Below, one piece after another: positions 46,970 through 59,890 of a stretch of 64,000 nt of DNA. The DNA is from Mycobacterium sp. IS-1264 (GTDB lineage Bacteria > Actinomycetota > Actinomycetes > Mycobacteriales > Mycobacteriaceae): the NCBI RefSeq assembly GCF_001954195.1, contig NZ_MBES01000058.1, forward strand, positions 124,001-188,000. The letters run 5' to 3'. The number at the start of each line of letters is the position of its first letter. Position 1 is the stretch's first letter. The notes beneath the pieces are model-generated. The model was not told the origin of the DNA. It was given only the letters and a program-made list of their open reading frames with translations, and made no database searches. The translations under genes and the position numbers were made by a program.

Positions 46970-47545
46970 ATGACAATTCAAGCGGAACGTCTCGACGCTG
47001 TGGTTGCCGAGGCTGTAGCGGGAGACACGAAGGCATTACGGGAGGTGCTGGAGACCATCCGTCCGATTGTCGTGCGGTATTGCCGGGCTCGGGTCGGCAC
47101 AATCGATCGGGGTGGCCTGTCAGCCGATGACGTGGCGCAGGAGGTTTGCTTGGCCACTATTACGGCGCTGCCGCGCTACCGGGATCGGGGCCGCCCATTC
47201 CTGGCCTTCCTGTACGGCATTGCGGCCCACAAGGTCGCCGACGCCCACCGCGCCGCCGGCCGCGATCTCGCCTTCCCCTCCGATTCGGTTCCCGAGCGCT
47301 GGTCGTCCGAGGCCGGGCCCGAACAGCGTGCCATCGAGGCCGATTCGGCCAGCCGCATGAACGAACTCCTCGAGATCTTGCCCTCCAAGCAGCGCGAGAT
47401 CCTGATCCTGCGCGTCGTCGTCGGCCTGTCCGCCGAGGAGACCGCAGCCGCCGTCGGCGCGACGCCGGGCGCGGTGCGGGTGGCCCAGCACCGGGCGTTG
47501 AACCGCCTGAAATCCGAGATCGTCGCGGCGGGTGACTATGCCTGA
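46970..47545 (+). CDS. sigD: RNA polymerase sigma factor SigD
   Basis: This is an ECF-type sigma factor (191 residues). Region 2 contains LSADDVAQEVCLATITALPRYRDRGRPFLAFLYGIA (about 47-82) and region 4 contains LPSKQREILILRVVVGLSAEETAAAVG. It matches SigD of M. tuberculosis closely. ATG 46970 is chosen with GGAG about 14 bases upstream; the frame remains open further upstream, so a longer start is possible. SigD is linked to starvation/stringent responses. Its stop overlaps the anti-sigma start by eight bases. Confidence 0.95.
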   Translation: MTIQAERLDAVVAEAVAGDTKALREVLETIRPIVVRYCRARVGTIDRGGLSADDVAQEVCLATITALPRYRDRGRPFLAFLYGIAAHKVADAHRAAGRDLAFPSDSVPERWSSEAGPEQRAIEADSASRMNELLEILPSKQREILILRVVVGLSAEETAAAVGATPGAVRVAQHRALNRLKSEIVAAGDYA

Positions 47546-48320
47546 ATCCTTGGACGAATTCGCCAGCACCGATTTGCTTCTCGACGCGCTCGCCGAACGG
47601 CGGCCCGTCGATCTGGACGACCCCGACGACGACGCGCTGGCCGCCCTCCTGGCGGAATGGCGCGACGATCTGCGGTGGCCACCGGCCAGTGCGCTGGTGT
47701 CGCCGGAAGATGCGATCGAGGCGCTGCGCGCCGGACTTGCCGAACGCGGCGGGCGCAGCCGTCGGGGCCTGGCGGCGATCGGATCGGTGGCCGCGACGCT
47801 GTTGGTGCTCAGCGGCTTCGGTGCCATGGTGGTCGAGGCCCGGCCCGGGGACGCCTTGTACGGCCTGCACGCGATGTTCTACGACCAGCCGCGGGTCAAC
47901 GACCAAAAAATTGAGCTGTCGGCCAAGGCCGAGCTGGCGAAGGTTCAGCAACTGATCAACGAAGGCCAATGGGCGCAGGCCCACAACCAGCTGGCCGAGG
48001 TGAGCAGTGCCGTGCAGTCCATGAACGACGGGGCCAGCCGCACCGACCTGATGGATCAGGTCAATCTGCTGAACACCCGCGTCCAGTCGCGCGACCCGAA
48101 CGCCACGCTGCCGCCGCCGCAGGCCGTTACCCCGGCGCCGCAGACCAAGCCCCCGAAGGCCCCGGCCGCGTCGAGTGTGTCGCCGACTCCGAGTACCACG
48201 GCGGTCAGCCCGAGCCCTTCGTCGTCTCCGTCATCCGCATCCTCGACGACTCCGTCGTCGAGTCGACACCACCACCACGGGCAGACGTCCACGCCGTCTT
48301 CGACGGCGCCGGGCGGCTAG
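47538..48320 (+). CDS. rsdA: Anti-sigma-D factor RsdA-like
   Basis: This is a membrane anti-sigma factor (260 residues). The cytosolic N-terminal ~80 residues bind SigD, one membrane helix lies at about residues 79-102 (LAAIGSVAATLLVLSGFGAMVV), and the extracytoplasmic Pro/Thr/Ser-rich C-terminus ends in a GG. In M. tuberculosis RsdA is degraded after its C-terminal degron is recognised; the tail here is compatible but shorter. The start overlaps sigD, giving a sigma/anti-sigma pair in equal ratio. Confidence 0.88.
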   Translation: MPESLDEFASTDLLLDALAERRPVDLDDPDDDALAALLAEWRDDLRWPPASALVSPEDAIEALRAGLAERGGRSRRGLAAIGSVAATLLVLSGFGAMVVEARPGDALYGLHAMFYDQPRVNDQKIELSAKAELAKVQQLINEGQWAQAHNQLAEVSSAVQSMNDGASRTDLMDQVNLLNTRVQSRDPNATLPPPQAVTPAPQTKPPKAPAASSVSPTPSTTAVSPSPSSSPSSASSTTPSSSRHHHHGQTSTPSSTAPGG

Positions 48321-48347
48321 CCACCGGGCGCTGGAGGTACGAGGCGT

Positions 48348-48761
48348 TCAGTGACGCCGGTGAAACCCGTCGGCGTCTGACGTCGCTTCGTTGAGCGACG
48401 CATCCGCATATCCCCGGCAGTAATCCCACGTGACGTACGCGTCGGGCTCGGGGTCGTAGGCGGGCTCGTGCGGACGGACCGTGCCGTCGATGAGCAGCTG
48501 CAGCAAATTCGCGCGCAACATGTCCCAGTCGTGGTAGTGGTCTTGCTGGCACTCGTCACAGCACACGACCAGCCCGCGAATCCCCTTGTGCGCCAACAGA
48601 GCTTCGTAAACGGCCAGGTCGGCCAGGTCGGCCTCTACCGCCATTCGCTCTTGGGCGTCCAGGGGCTGTCCCGGCTCGACGGCGTCCAGTGCCGCCGACG
48701 GGTCGCAGGGGTCGTCGGCAAACGGGTCGGGTGGCAAACCCGGTGGGAGGTGGTCGCGCAC
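48348..48761 (-). CDS. Small acidic DUF5319-type protein (Rv3412-like)
   Basis: This 137-residue acidic protein is conserved in mycobacteria at this position. Residues ~67-95 carry CCDECQQDHYHDWDML, a Cys/His cluster that could bind a metal, followed by a hydrophobic NLLQLLIDG stretch. There is no signal peptide. It is convergent with rsdA (27 bases apart) and divergent from guaB2. Function unknown. Confidence 0.8.
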   Translation of the reverse strand: MRDHLPPGLPPDPFADDPCDPSAALDAVEPGQPLDAQERMAVEADLADLAVYEALLAHKGIRGLVVCCDECQQDHYHDWDMLRANLLQLLIDGTVRPHEPAYDPEPDAYVTWDYCRGYADASLNEATSDADGFHRRH

Positions 48762-48882
48762 GCCTCTAGACTACGCAGGCGGGCCGTCATAACGCCAGCA
48801 GGGAGGTCGCGCGCGGCCCGGCGTAAACCGGCCCGCGGCACGCCCGGCCGAGCGAGTCTCGATGGTCTCCGCGAGCCGATAG

Positions 48883-51662
<2,780 letters not shown>

Positions 51663-51675
51663 GCGCTTTCGGCCG

Positions 51676-51732
51676 CCGAACGTGCGGCCAGCCGCACGCT
51701 GGACTCCGAACGTGCGGCCAGCCGCACGCTGG
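51676..51732. repeat. Tandem 30-bp repeat with hairpins between guaB3 and choD
   Basis: Two copies of a 27-base identical unit (51676-51702 and 51706-51732), 30 bases apart, each contain CGTGCGG-CCAG-CCGCACG, a 7-bp stem-loop. They lie in the 129-base guaB3-choD spacer. They may act as a double terminator for guaB2-guaB3 or be a small intergenic repeat family. Confidence 0.75.
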
Positions 51733-51791
51733 CGCCGAAGTCGGAGTACCCGACCTGGTTTATTACCGGCCGGTACGGCCATACTGGGGCG

Positions 51792-53528
51792 ATGAAACCG
51801 GATTACGACGTCCTGATCATCGGATCGGGTTTTGGGGGTAGCGTCAGCGCGCTGCGGCTGACCGAAAAGGGTTACCGGGTAGGCGTGTTGGAGGCCGGCC
51901 GCCGGTTCTCCGACGAGGAGTTCGCCAAGACGTCCTGGGATCTGCGCAAGTTCCTCTGGGCGCCCAGGCTGGGGTGCTACGGCATCCAACGGATCCACCC
52001 GCTGCGCAACGTCATGATCCTGGCCGGCGCGGGTGTGGGCGGCGGTTCGCTCAACTACGCCAACACGTTGTACGTCCCACCCGAGCCGTTCTTCAAAGAT
52101 CCGCAGTGGTCGCACATCACCGACTGGCGCAGCGAGCTGATGCCGCACTACGAGCAGGCGCAGCGGATGCTGGGCGTCGTGTTCAACCCGACCTTCACCG
52201 ACGCCGACCGCATCGTGAAAGCCGTCGCCGACGACATGGGATGCGGCGACACCTGGGTGCCCACCCCGGTGGGGGTGTTCTTCGGGCCCGACGGCACCAA
52301 GACGCCGGGCAAGACCGTTCCCGACCCGTACTTCGGCGGCGCGGGGCCGGCGCGCACCGGCTGCCTGGAATGCGGCTGCTGCATGACGGGGTGTCGCTAC
52401 GGCGCCAAGAACACGCTGCTGAAGAACTACCTCGGACTGGCGGAATCGGCTGGGGCGCAAGTGATTCCGATGACGACCGTCAAGGGATTCGAGCAGCGGG
52501 CCGACGGGCTGTGGGAGGTCCGCACCGTTCGCACCGGAAGTTGGCTGCGCCGCGACAGGCGCACCTACACCGCCAACTACCTGATCCTGGCCGCGGGCAC
52601 GTGGGGAACGCAGCACCTGTTGTTCAAGATGCGCGACAAGGGCCGGCTGCCGCGCCTGTCGAAGCGGCTGGGGGTGTTGACCCGGACCAACTCCGAATCG
52701 ATCGTCGGCGCCGGGCGGTTGGAGGTCTCGCCGGATCTGGATCTGACCCACGGCGTGGCCATCACGTCGTCGATCCACCCGACGTCGGACACCCACATCG
52801 AGCCGGTGCGCTACGGCAAGGGCTCCAACGCGATGGGGCTGCTGCAGACGTTGATGACCGACGGCCCCGGCCCCGAGGGAACCGACGTGCCCCGGTGGAA
52901 GCAGTTGCTCGAGACGGGCCGCGAAGATCCGCGCGGCATGCTGCGGCTGCTCAATCCCCGCCAGTGGAGTGAGCGCACGATGATCGCGCTGGTGATGCAG
53001 CACCTGGACAACTCGATCACCACCTTCACCAAGCGCGGGAAGCTGGGCATCCGCTGGTACACCAGCAAGCAGGGGCACGGCGAGCCGAACCCGACCTGGA
53101 TTCCGGTCGGCAACGAGGTCACCCGCCGCATCGCCGCCAAGATCGACGGCGTCGCCGGCGGCACCTGGGGCGAACTGTTCAACATCCCGCTGACCGCGCA
53201 CTTCCTCGGCGGGGCGGTGATCGGCCACGGCCCCGAGCACGGTGTCATCGACCCGTATCACCGGGTCTATGGCTACCCGACGCTGTTGGTGGTCGACGGC
53301 GCCGCCATATCGGCGAACCTGGGCGTCAACCCGTCGCTGTCGATTACCGCCCAGGCGGAGCGGGCCGCGTCACTGTGGCCGAACAAGGGCGAGATCGATG
53401 AGCGTCCCCTGCAGGGTGACGCCTATCGGCGGCTCGCCCCGATCGCGCCCCGGCACCCGGTGGTACCCCTCGACGCACCGGGCGCCCTGCGCTGGCTGCC
53501 GGTCGATCCGGTCAGCTCTGCCGGTTAG
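51792..53528 (+). CDS. choD: GMC-type oxidoreductase, cholesterol oxidase ChoD
   Basis: This FAD-dependent GMC-family oxidoreductase has 578 residues. The FAD motif [17 protein letters not shown] lies at residues 7-23. A cysteine-rich [15 protein letters not shown] stretch (about 195-209) is typical of this branch. The C-terminal FAD/substrate region is [32 protein letters not shown]. It matches Rv3409c (ChoD), annotated as cholesterol oxidase, though its steroid activity is debated. ATG 51792. The stop overlaps the convergent TauD gene by four bases. Confidence 0.93.
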   Translation: MKPDYDVLIIGSGFGGSVSALRLTEKGYRVGVLEAGRRFSDEEFAKTSWDLRKFLWAPRLGCYGIQRIHPLRNVMILAGAGVGGGSLNYANTLYVPPEPFFKDPQWSHITDWRSELMPHYEQAQRMLGVVFNPTFTDADRIVKAVADDMGCGDTWVPTPVGVFFGPDGTKTPGKTVPDPYFGGAGPARTGCLECGCCMTGCRYGAKNTLLKNYLGLAESAGAQVIPMTTVKGFEQRADGLWEVRTVRTGSWLRRDRRTYTANYLILAAGTWGTQHLLFKMRDKGRLPRLSKRLGVLTRTNSESIVGAGRLEVSPDLDLTHGVAITSSIHPTSDTHIEPVRYGKGSNAMGLLQTLMTDGPGPEGTDVPRWKQLLETGREDPRGMLRLLNPRQWSERTMIALVMQHLDNSITTFTKRGKLGIRWYTSKQGHGEPNPTWIPVGNEVTRRIAAKIDGVAGGTWGELFNIPLTAHFLGGAVIGHGPEHGVIDPYHRVYGYPTLLVVDGAAISANLGVNPSLSITAQAERAASLWPNKGEIDERPLQGDAYRRLAPIAPRHPVVPLDAPGALRWLPVDPVSSAG

Positions 53529-54427
53529 CTCGCGATCACCTCGAGGGGTGCGCCGCTGACCACCCGGCTGCGCTCGCCGTGCACGCTGACGGGCACGTCG
53601 CCCATCAATGTGACGCGGTGCATGAGGCGGGGTTGGTTGTCGTAGTCGTCAACGGCCCGGTGCTGGGTCGACCGGTTGTCCCAGATGGCCACGTCGCCAG
53701 GCGCCCAATTCCAGCGAATCGTGTTCTCGGGCACGGTGATTCGCCGCTGGAGTAATTCCAGGAGCTGGCTTGACTCGTGGTCGTCGAGGCCGACGAAACC
53801 GCGCACGAAATCGCCGAGCAGCAGGGTGCGCTCGCCGGTCTCCGGGTGCACCCGCACCACGGGATGCTCGGTGCGGAAATCCGGTTTCTCGAACGCCTGC
53901 CGGAACGCCCGCTGCGCGTCGGTCATCGCCAGGGCCGCTTCGGTGGTCACGTAGTCATAGCGGTTGGTGTGCAGCGCCCACAGGTTTTCGACGAGGCAGC
54001 GCAGCGGCTCGGGCAGGTGCTCGTAGGCCGCCGCGGTCGAAGCCCACAGCGTCGACCCGCCGTAGCTGGGCAGGGTGACCGCGCGCAGGATCGAGGCCGC
54101 CGGATAGTTGGCGGCGAACGTCACGTCGGTGTGCCAGCGGGTGGCCTTGCCGTACTCGGAGTTGATCGGGGTGATGATCGGCGCGTCCTTGGCGGCGAGC
54201 ACCGCCGCGGCCGGGTGGCCGATCGGGGTGCCCAGCAGGCGGGCGAAGGCGAGTTGCTGTCGGTCGTCGAGGTGGTGCTGGTGGCGGAAGAAGATCACCT
54301 TGTGGGTCAGCAGCGCCTGGTGGATCGCCTCGACCGCGGCCGGGTCCAGGTCGCCGCCCAGGCGCACCCCGTCGACCCGGGCGCCGATGCGGCTGCCCAG
54401 CTTGGTCACGGTTACAGGCTGCGTCAT
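53525..54427 (-). CDS. Fe(II)/2-oxoglutarate-dependent dioxygenase (TauD/alkylsulfatase-like, Rv3406)
   Basis: This is a TauD/TfdA-family dioxygenase of 300 residues. The iron ligands are the HxD of [13 protein letters not shown] and the distal histidine of [14 protein letters not shown]; the 2-oxoglutarate arginine is in the same C-terminal block. It closely resembles M. tuberculosis Rv3406, a type II alkyl sulfatase. ATG 54427 is chosen with AAAGGACGACAAA just before it; earlier in-frame ATGs at 54448 and 54463 would begin inside the operator region. It is divergent from tetR and presumably repressed by it. Confidence 0.92.
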   Translation of the reverse strand: MTQPVTVTKLGSRIGARVDGVRLGGDLDPAAVEAIHQALLTHKVIFFRHQHHLDDRQQLAFARLLGTPIGHPAAAVLAAKDAPIITPINSEYGKATRWHTDVTFAANYPAASILRAVTLPSYGGSTLWASTAAAYEHLPEPLRCLVENLWALHTNRYDYVTTEAALAMTDAQRAFRQAFEKPDFRTEHPVVRVHPETGERTLLLGDFVRGFVGLDDHESSQLLELLQRRITVPENTIRWNWAPGDVAIWDNRSTQHRAVDDYDNQPRLMHRVTLMGDVPVSVHGERSRVVSGAPLEVIAS

Positions 54428-54454
54428 TTTGTCGTCCTTTTGTGTCATCCTAGG

Positions 54455-54472
54455 TGTAGTCAACTGACTACA
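54455..54472. promoter_or_regulatory. Palindromic TetR operator 1
   Basis: TGTAGTCAACTGACTACA: 8-bp arms TGTAGTCA/TGACTACA around AC. It lies between the divergent tauD and tetR genes and is 26 bases from a second copy with identical arms. Location and duplication strongly suggest the site of the adjacent TetR repressor. Confidence 0.88.
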
Positions 54473-54480
54473 TGCGCTAC

Positions 54481-54498
54481 TGTAGTCATATGACTACA
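54481..54498. promoter_or_regulatory. Palindromic TetR operator 2, over the tetR start codon
   Basis: TGTAGTCATATGACTACA is a perfect 18-bp palindrome with the same arms as operator 1. The tetR ATG (54490-54492) lies inside it, so the first codons (MTT) are encoded by the right arm. Repressor binding here would block its own transcription start or elongation. Confidence 0.88.
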
Positions 54499-55056
54499 CC
54501 TTCCGCAAGGGGTCGCTCGAAAACACCCACCGGGCGGGAGGAGGTGGCCGCGGCGATCCTGGAAGCGGCCACCGACCTGTTCGCCGAGCGGGGCCCGGCG
54601 GCGACCTCGATCCGCGACATCGCCGCCCGGTCGAGGGTGAACCACGGGCTGGTGTTCCGCCATTTCGGCACCAAGGAACAGCTCGTCGGTGCCGTGCTTG
54701 ATCGGCTGGGCGCAAATCTGAAAGAGCGACTGCAGGCCGGCGAGACCCTCGGCGTTTTGGACGATGCCCTGGACCGGCAGATGCGGGTCATGGCCCGCAC
54801 GCTGCTGGACGGGTATCCGGCCGCCCAGTTGCAGAAGCACTTTCCGAACATCGCGGCCCTGCTGGAGTTGGTGCGGCCACTGCATGACGAGGACACCGCC
54901 GCACGGTTAGCCGTGGCCAATGCCCTTGCGCTGCAATTCGGTTGGCGGTTGTTCGCGCCCATCCTGCGCTCCGCGACCGGTCTGGACGACATGCCCGAGC
55001 CCGAAATTCGCGAGGCGATCCGCACCGAGGTGGCCCGGATGGTTCAGCCGCACTGA
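54490..55056 (+). CDS. TetR-family transcriptional repressor (Rv3405c-like)
   Basis: This is a 188-residue TetR-family regulator. The N-terminal helix-turn-helix is at about residues 20-62 ([47 protein letters not shown]). The C-terminal ligand domain is helical. The length equals that of Rv3405c as I recall, supporting ATG 54490 even though this codon is part of an operator palindrome. No leader exists between the operator and the start, so the mRNA is probably leaderless. It is expected to repress tauD and itself. Confidence 0.92.
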   Translation: MTTPSARGRSKTPTGREEVAAAILEAATDLFAERGPAATSIRDIAARSRVNHGLVFRHFGTKEQLVGAVLDRLGANLKERLQAGETLGVLDDALDRQMRVMARTLLDGYPAAQLQKHFPNIAALLELVRPLHDEDTAARLAVANALALQFGWRLFAPILRSATGLDDMPEPEIREAIRTEVARMVQPH

Positions 55057-55060
55057 CGGC

Positions 55061-57436
55061 TCAGCGTTCGGTCAGCTGCTGAAGCATGCTGCGCCGGTGC
55101 ACGGGCTCGCGGCCCGGGGGCTGGGGTGGCGCCGGCAGCAGCGGCTTGCGCCGGCGCACCGCGATGGTCGTCGGCTTCTCGGTGCTCAGTTCGAGTTCCT
55201 CGCCGGCATGCCTGATGGTCAGGTCGCCGCCGGGCCCGTCGCGCAGCGTATAGGTGACATCGGAGTGGTTGGCGTCGACCGTCACCCGGAAATCCCGCCA
55301 CCGCAGCCGGAACCGAAGTCGCGAAATGCCATCGGGCAGTTGGGGATCCAGGGCCAGGACACCCTCGTCGTCGCGCAGGCCGCCGAAACCGTTGATCAGC
55401 GCCATCCACGCGCCGGCCAAGGAAGCCATGTGCAGCCCGTCGCGGGTGTTGCTGTGCAAGTCGCGCAGGTCGATCAGCGCGGCCTCGTAGGCGTAGTCAT
55501 GCGCCAGCTCGAGGTGCCCGACCTCGGCACACATCACCGCCTGGGTGCAGGCCGACAGCGACGAGTCGCGCACCATCCGACGCTCGTAGTAGTCGACGTT
55601 GCGGGCCTTCTGCTCGGCCGTGAACGCGTGGCTCTGCAATTGCATCGCCAGCACCAGGTCGGCCTGCTTGATCACCTGCGCGGGGTAGAGCCGCACATAC
55701 GCTTCGTGCAACAGCAGCGGATAGGTCGTGTTGGCTTCAAAGTCCCACTCCGCGAAGGTGGTAAAGCCTTCGCACTGCTGATGGACTCCCAGCTCCTCGT
55801 CGTAGGGGATGTTGACGGCGCCGGCCGCATCACGCCACGAGGCGGCCTCTTCGGTGGAGACGCCCAGTTCTGCTGCCTTCTCGGGATGGCGGTTACACGC
55901 GTCGGCGGCGACGAGCAGGTTGTGTGCGGCCATCAGGTTGGTGAAGACGTTGTCGCGGACGATCGCCGTGTATTCGTCGGGGCCGGTGACCCCGTCCAGG
56001 TGCCAGACACCATGGCGGTCGTGGTGCCCGAGCGACATCCACAGCCGGGAGGTCTCGACCAGAACGTTGAGGCCGCACTCGGCCTCCAGCGATTGGTCGC
56101 CGGTGACCACGCGATACCGCTCGAAGGCCATCGCGATGTCGGCGTTGATATGCCAGGCCGCGGTGCCGGCCGGCCAGTATGCCGAGCACTCCTGGCCGCG
56201 GATGGTGCGCCACGGAAAGGCGACACCCTCCAGGCCGAGTTCGGCCGCCCGGTCCCGGGCCAGGTCCATCGTCGAGGCCCGCCATCGCAGGGCATCGGCG
56301 ACCGCGTGGGGCGCGGTATAGGTGAGCACCGGCAGCACGTATCCCTCGGTGTCCCAGAAGGCGTGGCCGTCGTAGCCGGTTCCCGTGAGTCCCTTGCTGG
56401 GAATCGCGCGGCGTTCGGCGCGCGCGCTGGCCTGCAACAGGTGGAACAGTCCGAAGCGCACCGCCTGCTGCGATTCGGAGTCGCCCTCGACCTCGACGTC
56501 GGCGCTCTCCCAGAAGTTGTCGAGGTAGGACCGCTGCGCGTCCAGCAATCCCTGCCACCCGGTGTAGCGGGCGCTGTGCAGTGCGGCGGCGGCCTGGTCG
56601 CGCAGCGCCGGGCGCGAACGCAGACTCGACCAGCCATAGGCCAGATATTTGACGATGCGCAGCTTTTGCCCGGGGCGCAGCCCGCAGATCACGGTGGTGC
56701 GCGCCAAGTCCTCACGCGCGTCGGTGTTCACTTCGACGCGTCCGGGAACGTCGATCTCGTGATCCATCGCGGCGGCCATCATCAGCGCGCTGCTCCGGGT
56801 CCGGTGCATGAGAAGCGCGCCGTACTCGGTCTTTTCGTGGTCGACGGCCTCGAGCGGGTTGTCCAGAATGGCCGCCACCCGCGGGTCGGCCGACGTGGTC
56901 GGCTGATCCTCGTTGGTGACGAGCTCGGACTGCACGGTCACGCGAACGAATTCGTCGACGGCCTCGACGACGTATTCGATGGCCGCGACGCTGCGTTGCG
57001 CCAGCGACACCAGACGGGTGGACACCACCTTGACCTGCTTGCCCGAAGGCGAGCACCAGTGGGCCCGGCGGGTCAGCGTCCCGGCCCGCAGGTCGAGGGT
57101 GCGCTCGTGCGAGAGCAATTTGCCGTACCGGACGTCGAAGGGCTCATCCCCGACCAGCAGCCGGAAGATCTTGCCGTTGGTCACGTCGACGACGGTCTGA
57201 CCGGCCTCGGGATAGCCGTATCCGGCCTCGGCGTACGGCAGGGGCCGGATTTCGTAGAAGGAGTTCAGGTACGTGCCCGGCAGGCCGTGCGGCTCGCCCT
57301 CGTCGAGGTTGCCGCGCAGCCCGATGTGCCCGTTGGACAGGGCGAACAGGGATTCCGACTGGGCGATCAGGTTCAGGTCCAGCTTGGTTTCGCGGACCTG
57401 CCACGGTTCGACGGGGAACGCTTCCTGGGTGATCAT
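55061..57436 (-). CDS. GH65-family glycoside hydrolase/phosphorylase (Rv3401-like)
   Basis: This 791-residue protein is of the glycoside hydrolase family 65 type, which includes trehalose, maltose and kojibiose phosphorylases and some hydrolases. The N-terminal super-sandwich domain (about 1-270) is followed by an (alpha/alpha)6 barrel with WDTEGYVLP, the general acid E488 in [11 protein letters not shown] and a small C-terminal beta-domain. Its overlap with a beta-phosphoglucomutase-like gene (57433-57436) suggests a phosphorylase pathway that releases beta-glucose-1-phosphate. Confidence 0.9.
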   Translation of the reverse strand: MITQEAFPVEPWQVRETKLDLNLIAQSESLFALSNGHIGLRGNLDEGEPHGLPGTYLNSFYEIRPLPYAEAGYGYPEAGQTVVDVTNGKIFRLLVGDEPFDVRYGKLLSHERTLDLRAGTLTRRAHWCSPSGKQVKVVSTRLVSLAQRSVAAIEYVVEAVDEFVRVTVQSELVTNEDQPTTSADPRVAAILDNPLEAVDHEKTEYGALLMHRTRSSALMMAAAMDHEIDVPGRVEVNTDAREDLARTTVICGLRPGQKLRIVKYLAYGWSSLRSRPALRDQAAAALHSARYTGWQGLLDAQRSYLDNFWESADVEVEGDSESQQAVRFGLFHLLQASARAERRAIPSKGLTGTGYDGHAFWDTEGYVLPVLTYTAPHAVADALRWRASTMDLARDRAAELGLEGVAFPWRTIRGQECSAYWPAGTAAWHINADIAMAFERYRVVTGDQSLEAECGLNVLVETSRLWMSLGHHDRHGVWHLDGVTGPDEYTAIVRDNVFTNLMAAHNLLVAADACNRHPEKAAELGVSTEEAASWRDAAGAVNIPYDEELGVHQQCEGFTTFAEWDFEANTTYPLLLHEAYVRLYPAQVIKQADLVLAMQLQSHAFTAEQKARNVDYYERRMVRDSSLSACTQAVMCAEVGHLELAHDYAYEAALIDLRDLHSNTRDGLHMASLAGAWMALINGFGGLRDDEGVLALDPQLPDGISRLRFRLRWRDFRVTVDANHSDVTYTLRDGPGGDLTIRHAGEELELSTEKPTTIAVRRRKPLLPAPPQPPGREPVHRRSMLQQLTER

Positions 57437-58173
57437 GACTGCAGCAATTCGGCCAGATCGGTCACCACGACGTCGGCGCCGTTTCGCCGCAAGTCCTCGG
57501 CCTGGCCCACTCGGTCGACGCCCACCACGAAGCCGAAGTTACCGGCGCGACCGGCCTGCACGCCGGATAACGCGTCTTCGAATACGGCCGCCGCGTCGGC
57601 CGGGACGTCGAGTAGCTGTGCGGCCCGCAGGAAGGAGTCGGGGGCGGGCTTGCCGGCGATGTGCTCGTCGCGCAAGGTGATGCCGTCCACCCGCTGCTGG
57701 ACGAACCGGTCGAGCCCGGTGATCTCGAGCACGTCGCGGGTGTTGGCGCTCGAGGACACCACCGCGATGCCGAGCGCCGCCGCCGAGGCCGCTTCCAGAT
57801 AGCGGCGCGACCCTTCGAACACCTTGACCCCGTCGTCGTGCAACACCTTCTGGAACATGTCGTTCTTGCGGTTACCCAGGCCGTAGACGGTGTCGGCGCC
57901 GTCGGGATCGTCGGGACTGCCTTCGGGCAGTTCGATTCCGCGGCTACTCAGAAACGACCGGACGCCGTCCTCTCGTTTCTTGCCGTCGACGTACTGCCGG
58001 TAGTCCGCCGCCTCGTCGAAGGGGACGAATTTTTCGCCCGTGCTCTCGGCGCGTTGGGAGAGGTAGGCGTCGAACATGGCCTTCCAGGCCTTGGTGTGCA
58101 CGCTCGCGGTGTCGGTGAGCACACCGTCGAGGTCGAACAGGCAGGCACGCACCTTTTCTGGCAGACCCAGCAC
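57433..58173 (-). CDS. Beta-phosphoglucomutase-family HAD hydrolase (Rv3400-like)
   Basis: This is a HAD-superfamily protein (246 residues) of the beta-phosphoglucomutase type. The nucleophile D14 and acid/base D16 are in [11 protein letters not shown]. The cap begins after residue 20, VVSSSANT is motif II, and [21 protein letters not shown] is motif IV. It likely interconverts beta-glucose-1-phosphate and glucose-6-phosphate, using the product of the adjacent GH65 enzyme; the genes overlap by four bases. Confidence 0.9.
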   Translation of the reverse strand: MLGLPEKVRACLFDLDGVLTDTASVHTKAWKAMFDAYLSQRAESTGEKFVPFDEAADYRQYVDGKKREDGVRSFLSSRGIELPEGSPDDPDGADTVYGLGNRKNDMFQKVLHDDGVKVFEGSRRYLEAASAAALGIAVVSSSANTRDVLEITGLDRFVQQRVDGITLRDEHIAGKPAPDSFLRAAQLLDVPADAAAVFEDALSGVQAGRAGNFGFVVGVDRVGQAEDLRRNGADVVVTDLAELLQS

Positions 58174-58258
58174 AGCGGATCCTCACTCTCGGAGTAGTTG
58201 GCCGCTAATACTCCACCATGCTTGCCCGCGAGCCGCCACAGATCACCGGCCGTGGCTC

Positions 58259-58768
58259 TTAACTGATCGCAGGGGTTGGCGGGACGTCCCGGCCTGGCCG
58301 CTGGAGCTTTGCGCCGCGCCCCCACACGAAAATGCCCACAGCAAGAATCAGCACGAACGGTATGTCGGTGAGGAACTTGCTCCAGTATTTGTCTAATTCG
58401 GTGGCGGCCTGCACGATCATCAGGCCACCGTGTGCCAGGTTGGCCCACGCTGTGAACCGCAGGAAGGACGCATAGCTGTATGGGTCTGCGGCGGCGAGGA
58501 GGAGGAACACGCCCCAGACGATGTAGATCACCATCAGCATCGGCGGAACGTGCATATGCTCGCTGCCGCAACGAACGTCATTCCAGATCGTCCAGTTCAA
58601 AGCCCCGCCGTGTTCGGCGAGCAGCGGGGATTGCGCAAGGAATCCCACGATGAGCAGACCGAAGATTGTGAGCGTCAAGACACCGTAGACGCGCAGAAAC
58701 ACTTTGAACGCCAAGCCCTTTCGTGGCATGCGTTCGCTGTTGATTGCACTCACCGAACTTCCCTTCAT
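58259..58768 (-). CDS. Small four-helix membrane protein (DUF6632-like, copy 1)
   Basis: This 169-residue protein has four hydrophobic helices. The third and fourth region reads YIVWGVFLLLAAADP, then FLRFTAWANLAHGG. The same pattern (YIVWALFLFAAARDP, then FLDFNLTANAAH) is in the protein at 59474-59890, so the two are paralogues. The N-terminal MKGSS start is the first after a GGAAG-type site. It is the last gene of the 58-64 kb minus-strand cluster. Function unknown. Confidence 0.78.
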   Translation of the reverse strand: MKGSSVSAINSERMPRKGLAFKVFLRVYGVLTLTIFGLLIVGFLAQSPLLAEHGGALNWTIWNDVRCGSEHMHVPPMLMVIYIVWGVFLLLAAADPYSYASFLRFTAWANLAHGGLMIVQAATELDKYWSKFLTDIPFVLILAVGIFVWGRGAKLQRPGRDVPPTPAIS

Positions 58769-58804
58769 CCTCTGTTTGTTGTGGGTTGGCAGATCAAGGC
58801 GCGA

Positions 58805-59443
58805 TCAGTACGCGGCGGTGAAGAGCGCCCGGCGATGCCTCGGGTTGTCGATCTCGTCGACAAAGGCGATGGCATAGTCGGCGCCGCCGATGTGGGAGTT
58901 GCCCTCGGCGTCGATGAGGAGCACGTCCTCACCGACGCGAAAGATCCCAGTGCGCTCGCCGCGGTTCTCGGAGTTGTACACCGCCGGCGGGGAAAGGCTG
59001 AACCAGTCCACGTCCTCGGGCAATGCGCGCAGCCGCGTCATCACCTCGGCATGCGCGATGCCATCCGCCCTGAACTCCTCGGGGAAGATCGGCGTGTCCA
59101 GCGCGCGCGGCCCATCGGGCGAAACCCGCAGATTGCCCGCACCGCCGACCACGCCGATGCGCAGCGCGTTGTCCGTGGCAATTCGCCCCAGTTCCGGGAT
59201 GTATTCGGCCAGGCCGGTGCCATGCGCCGGTACGGCCACCACGACTACGTCCGCGTCCACTGCGATGTCGCGGACGAACCGCTCGTCAAACAATGAACCC
59301 TGCCGGACGTCCATGTCGGTACGGCCGGCCAACGGGCTGGTGTTGCGGGCCACCGCGATCACTCGGTGCCCGCGGGACAGCGCCTCCTCGGCGATGTTCC
59401 CGCCGGAGTAGCCGGTTGCCCCGAAAATCGCAATTGTTGTCAT
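58805..59443 (-). CDS. NAD(P)-binding oxidoreductase/NmrA-like
   Basis: This 212-residue Rossmann-fold protein has the dinucleotide motif IFGATGYSGGNIA (residues 5-17) and an atypical-SDR layout without the Y-x-x-x-K pair. This suggests an NAD(P)H-dependent reductase or redox-sensing NmrA-like protein. ATG 59443 gives the classic MTTIAIFGATG start; an earlier start eight codons upstream is weaker. It is flanked by the two DUF6632-like membrane genes. Confidence 0.82.
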   Translation of the reverse strand: MTTIAIFGATGYSGGNIAEEALSRGHRVIAVARNTSPLAGRTDMDVRQGSLFDERFVRDIAVDADVVVVAVPAHGTGLAEYIPELGRIATDNALRIGVVGGAGNLRVSPDGPRALDTPIFPEEFRADGIAHAEVMTRLRALPEDVDWFSLSPPAVYNSENRGERTGIFRVGEDVLLIDAEGNSHIGGADYAIAFVDEIDNPRHRRALFTAAY

Positions 59444-59473
59444 GTCGGTATGGAGGCGACGAGTCACTGAAAC

Positions 59474-59890
59474 TCATCGGCGGCGCCGGACCGGAAGCCA
59501 GCACGCCGCCAGCGGCACGGTGGTGAGCACTCCGAGCACCACGACCCCTGCGATGTGCTGGTGTTCGCCGTGCATGGCGGCGGCCATGACGAGCATGGCG
59601 GCGAAGTGGGCGGCGTTCGCCGTGAGATTGAAATCAAGAAACAGCCGGTTGGCGAGTGGGTCACGCGCCGCCGCGAACAGGAAGAGGGCCCAGACGATGT
59701 AGACGGTGGCGAACATGACCGCTACCGAGTCGCCGCCCTCGCCCCAGTCGAAGAGGCGGGCGAAAAACGGCGGCAGGGTGCCGATGTGATGCGTGCTCGC
59801 GAGGACGAGGTCGGGCACGAAGAAGAGCAGGTACCCGATCGCGGTCAGCCGGATCATCAGCGCAAGCCAGAATGCCCGGGTTTGGTTCAT
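59474..59890 (-). CDS. Small four-helix membrane protein (DUF6632-like, copy 2)
   Basis: This 138-residue protein has four membrane helices and a basic C-terminus (PVRRRR). It shares the YIVW-FLxxAAxDP and FLxFxxxANxAH motifs with the protein at 58259-58768, from which it differs in length and N-terminus. It overlaps the upstream hydrolase gene by four bases, implying coupled translation. Confidence 0.78.
   Translation of the reverse strand: MNQTRAFWLALMIRLTAIGYLLFFVPDLVLASTHHIGTLPPFFARLFDWGEGGDSVAVMFATVYIVWALFLFAAARDPLANRLFLDFNLTANAAHFAAMLVMAAAMHGEHQHIAGVVVLGVLTTVPLAACWLPVRRRR

Noticed and set aside
54920..57802. 960-codon plus-strand frame opposite the GH65 gene
   Set aside because: The minus strand encodes a complete GH65 enzyme with catalytic residues; the plus-strand product has no family features.
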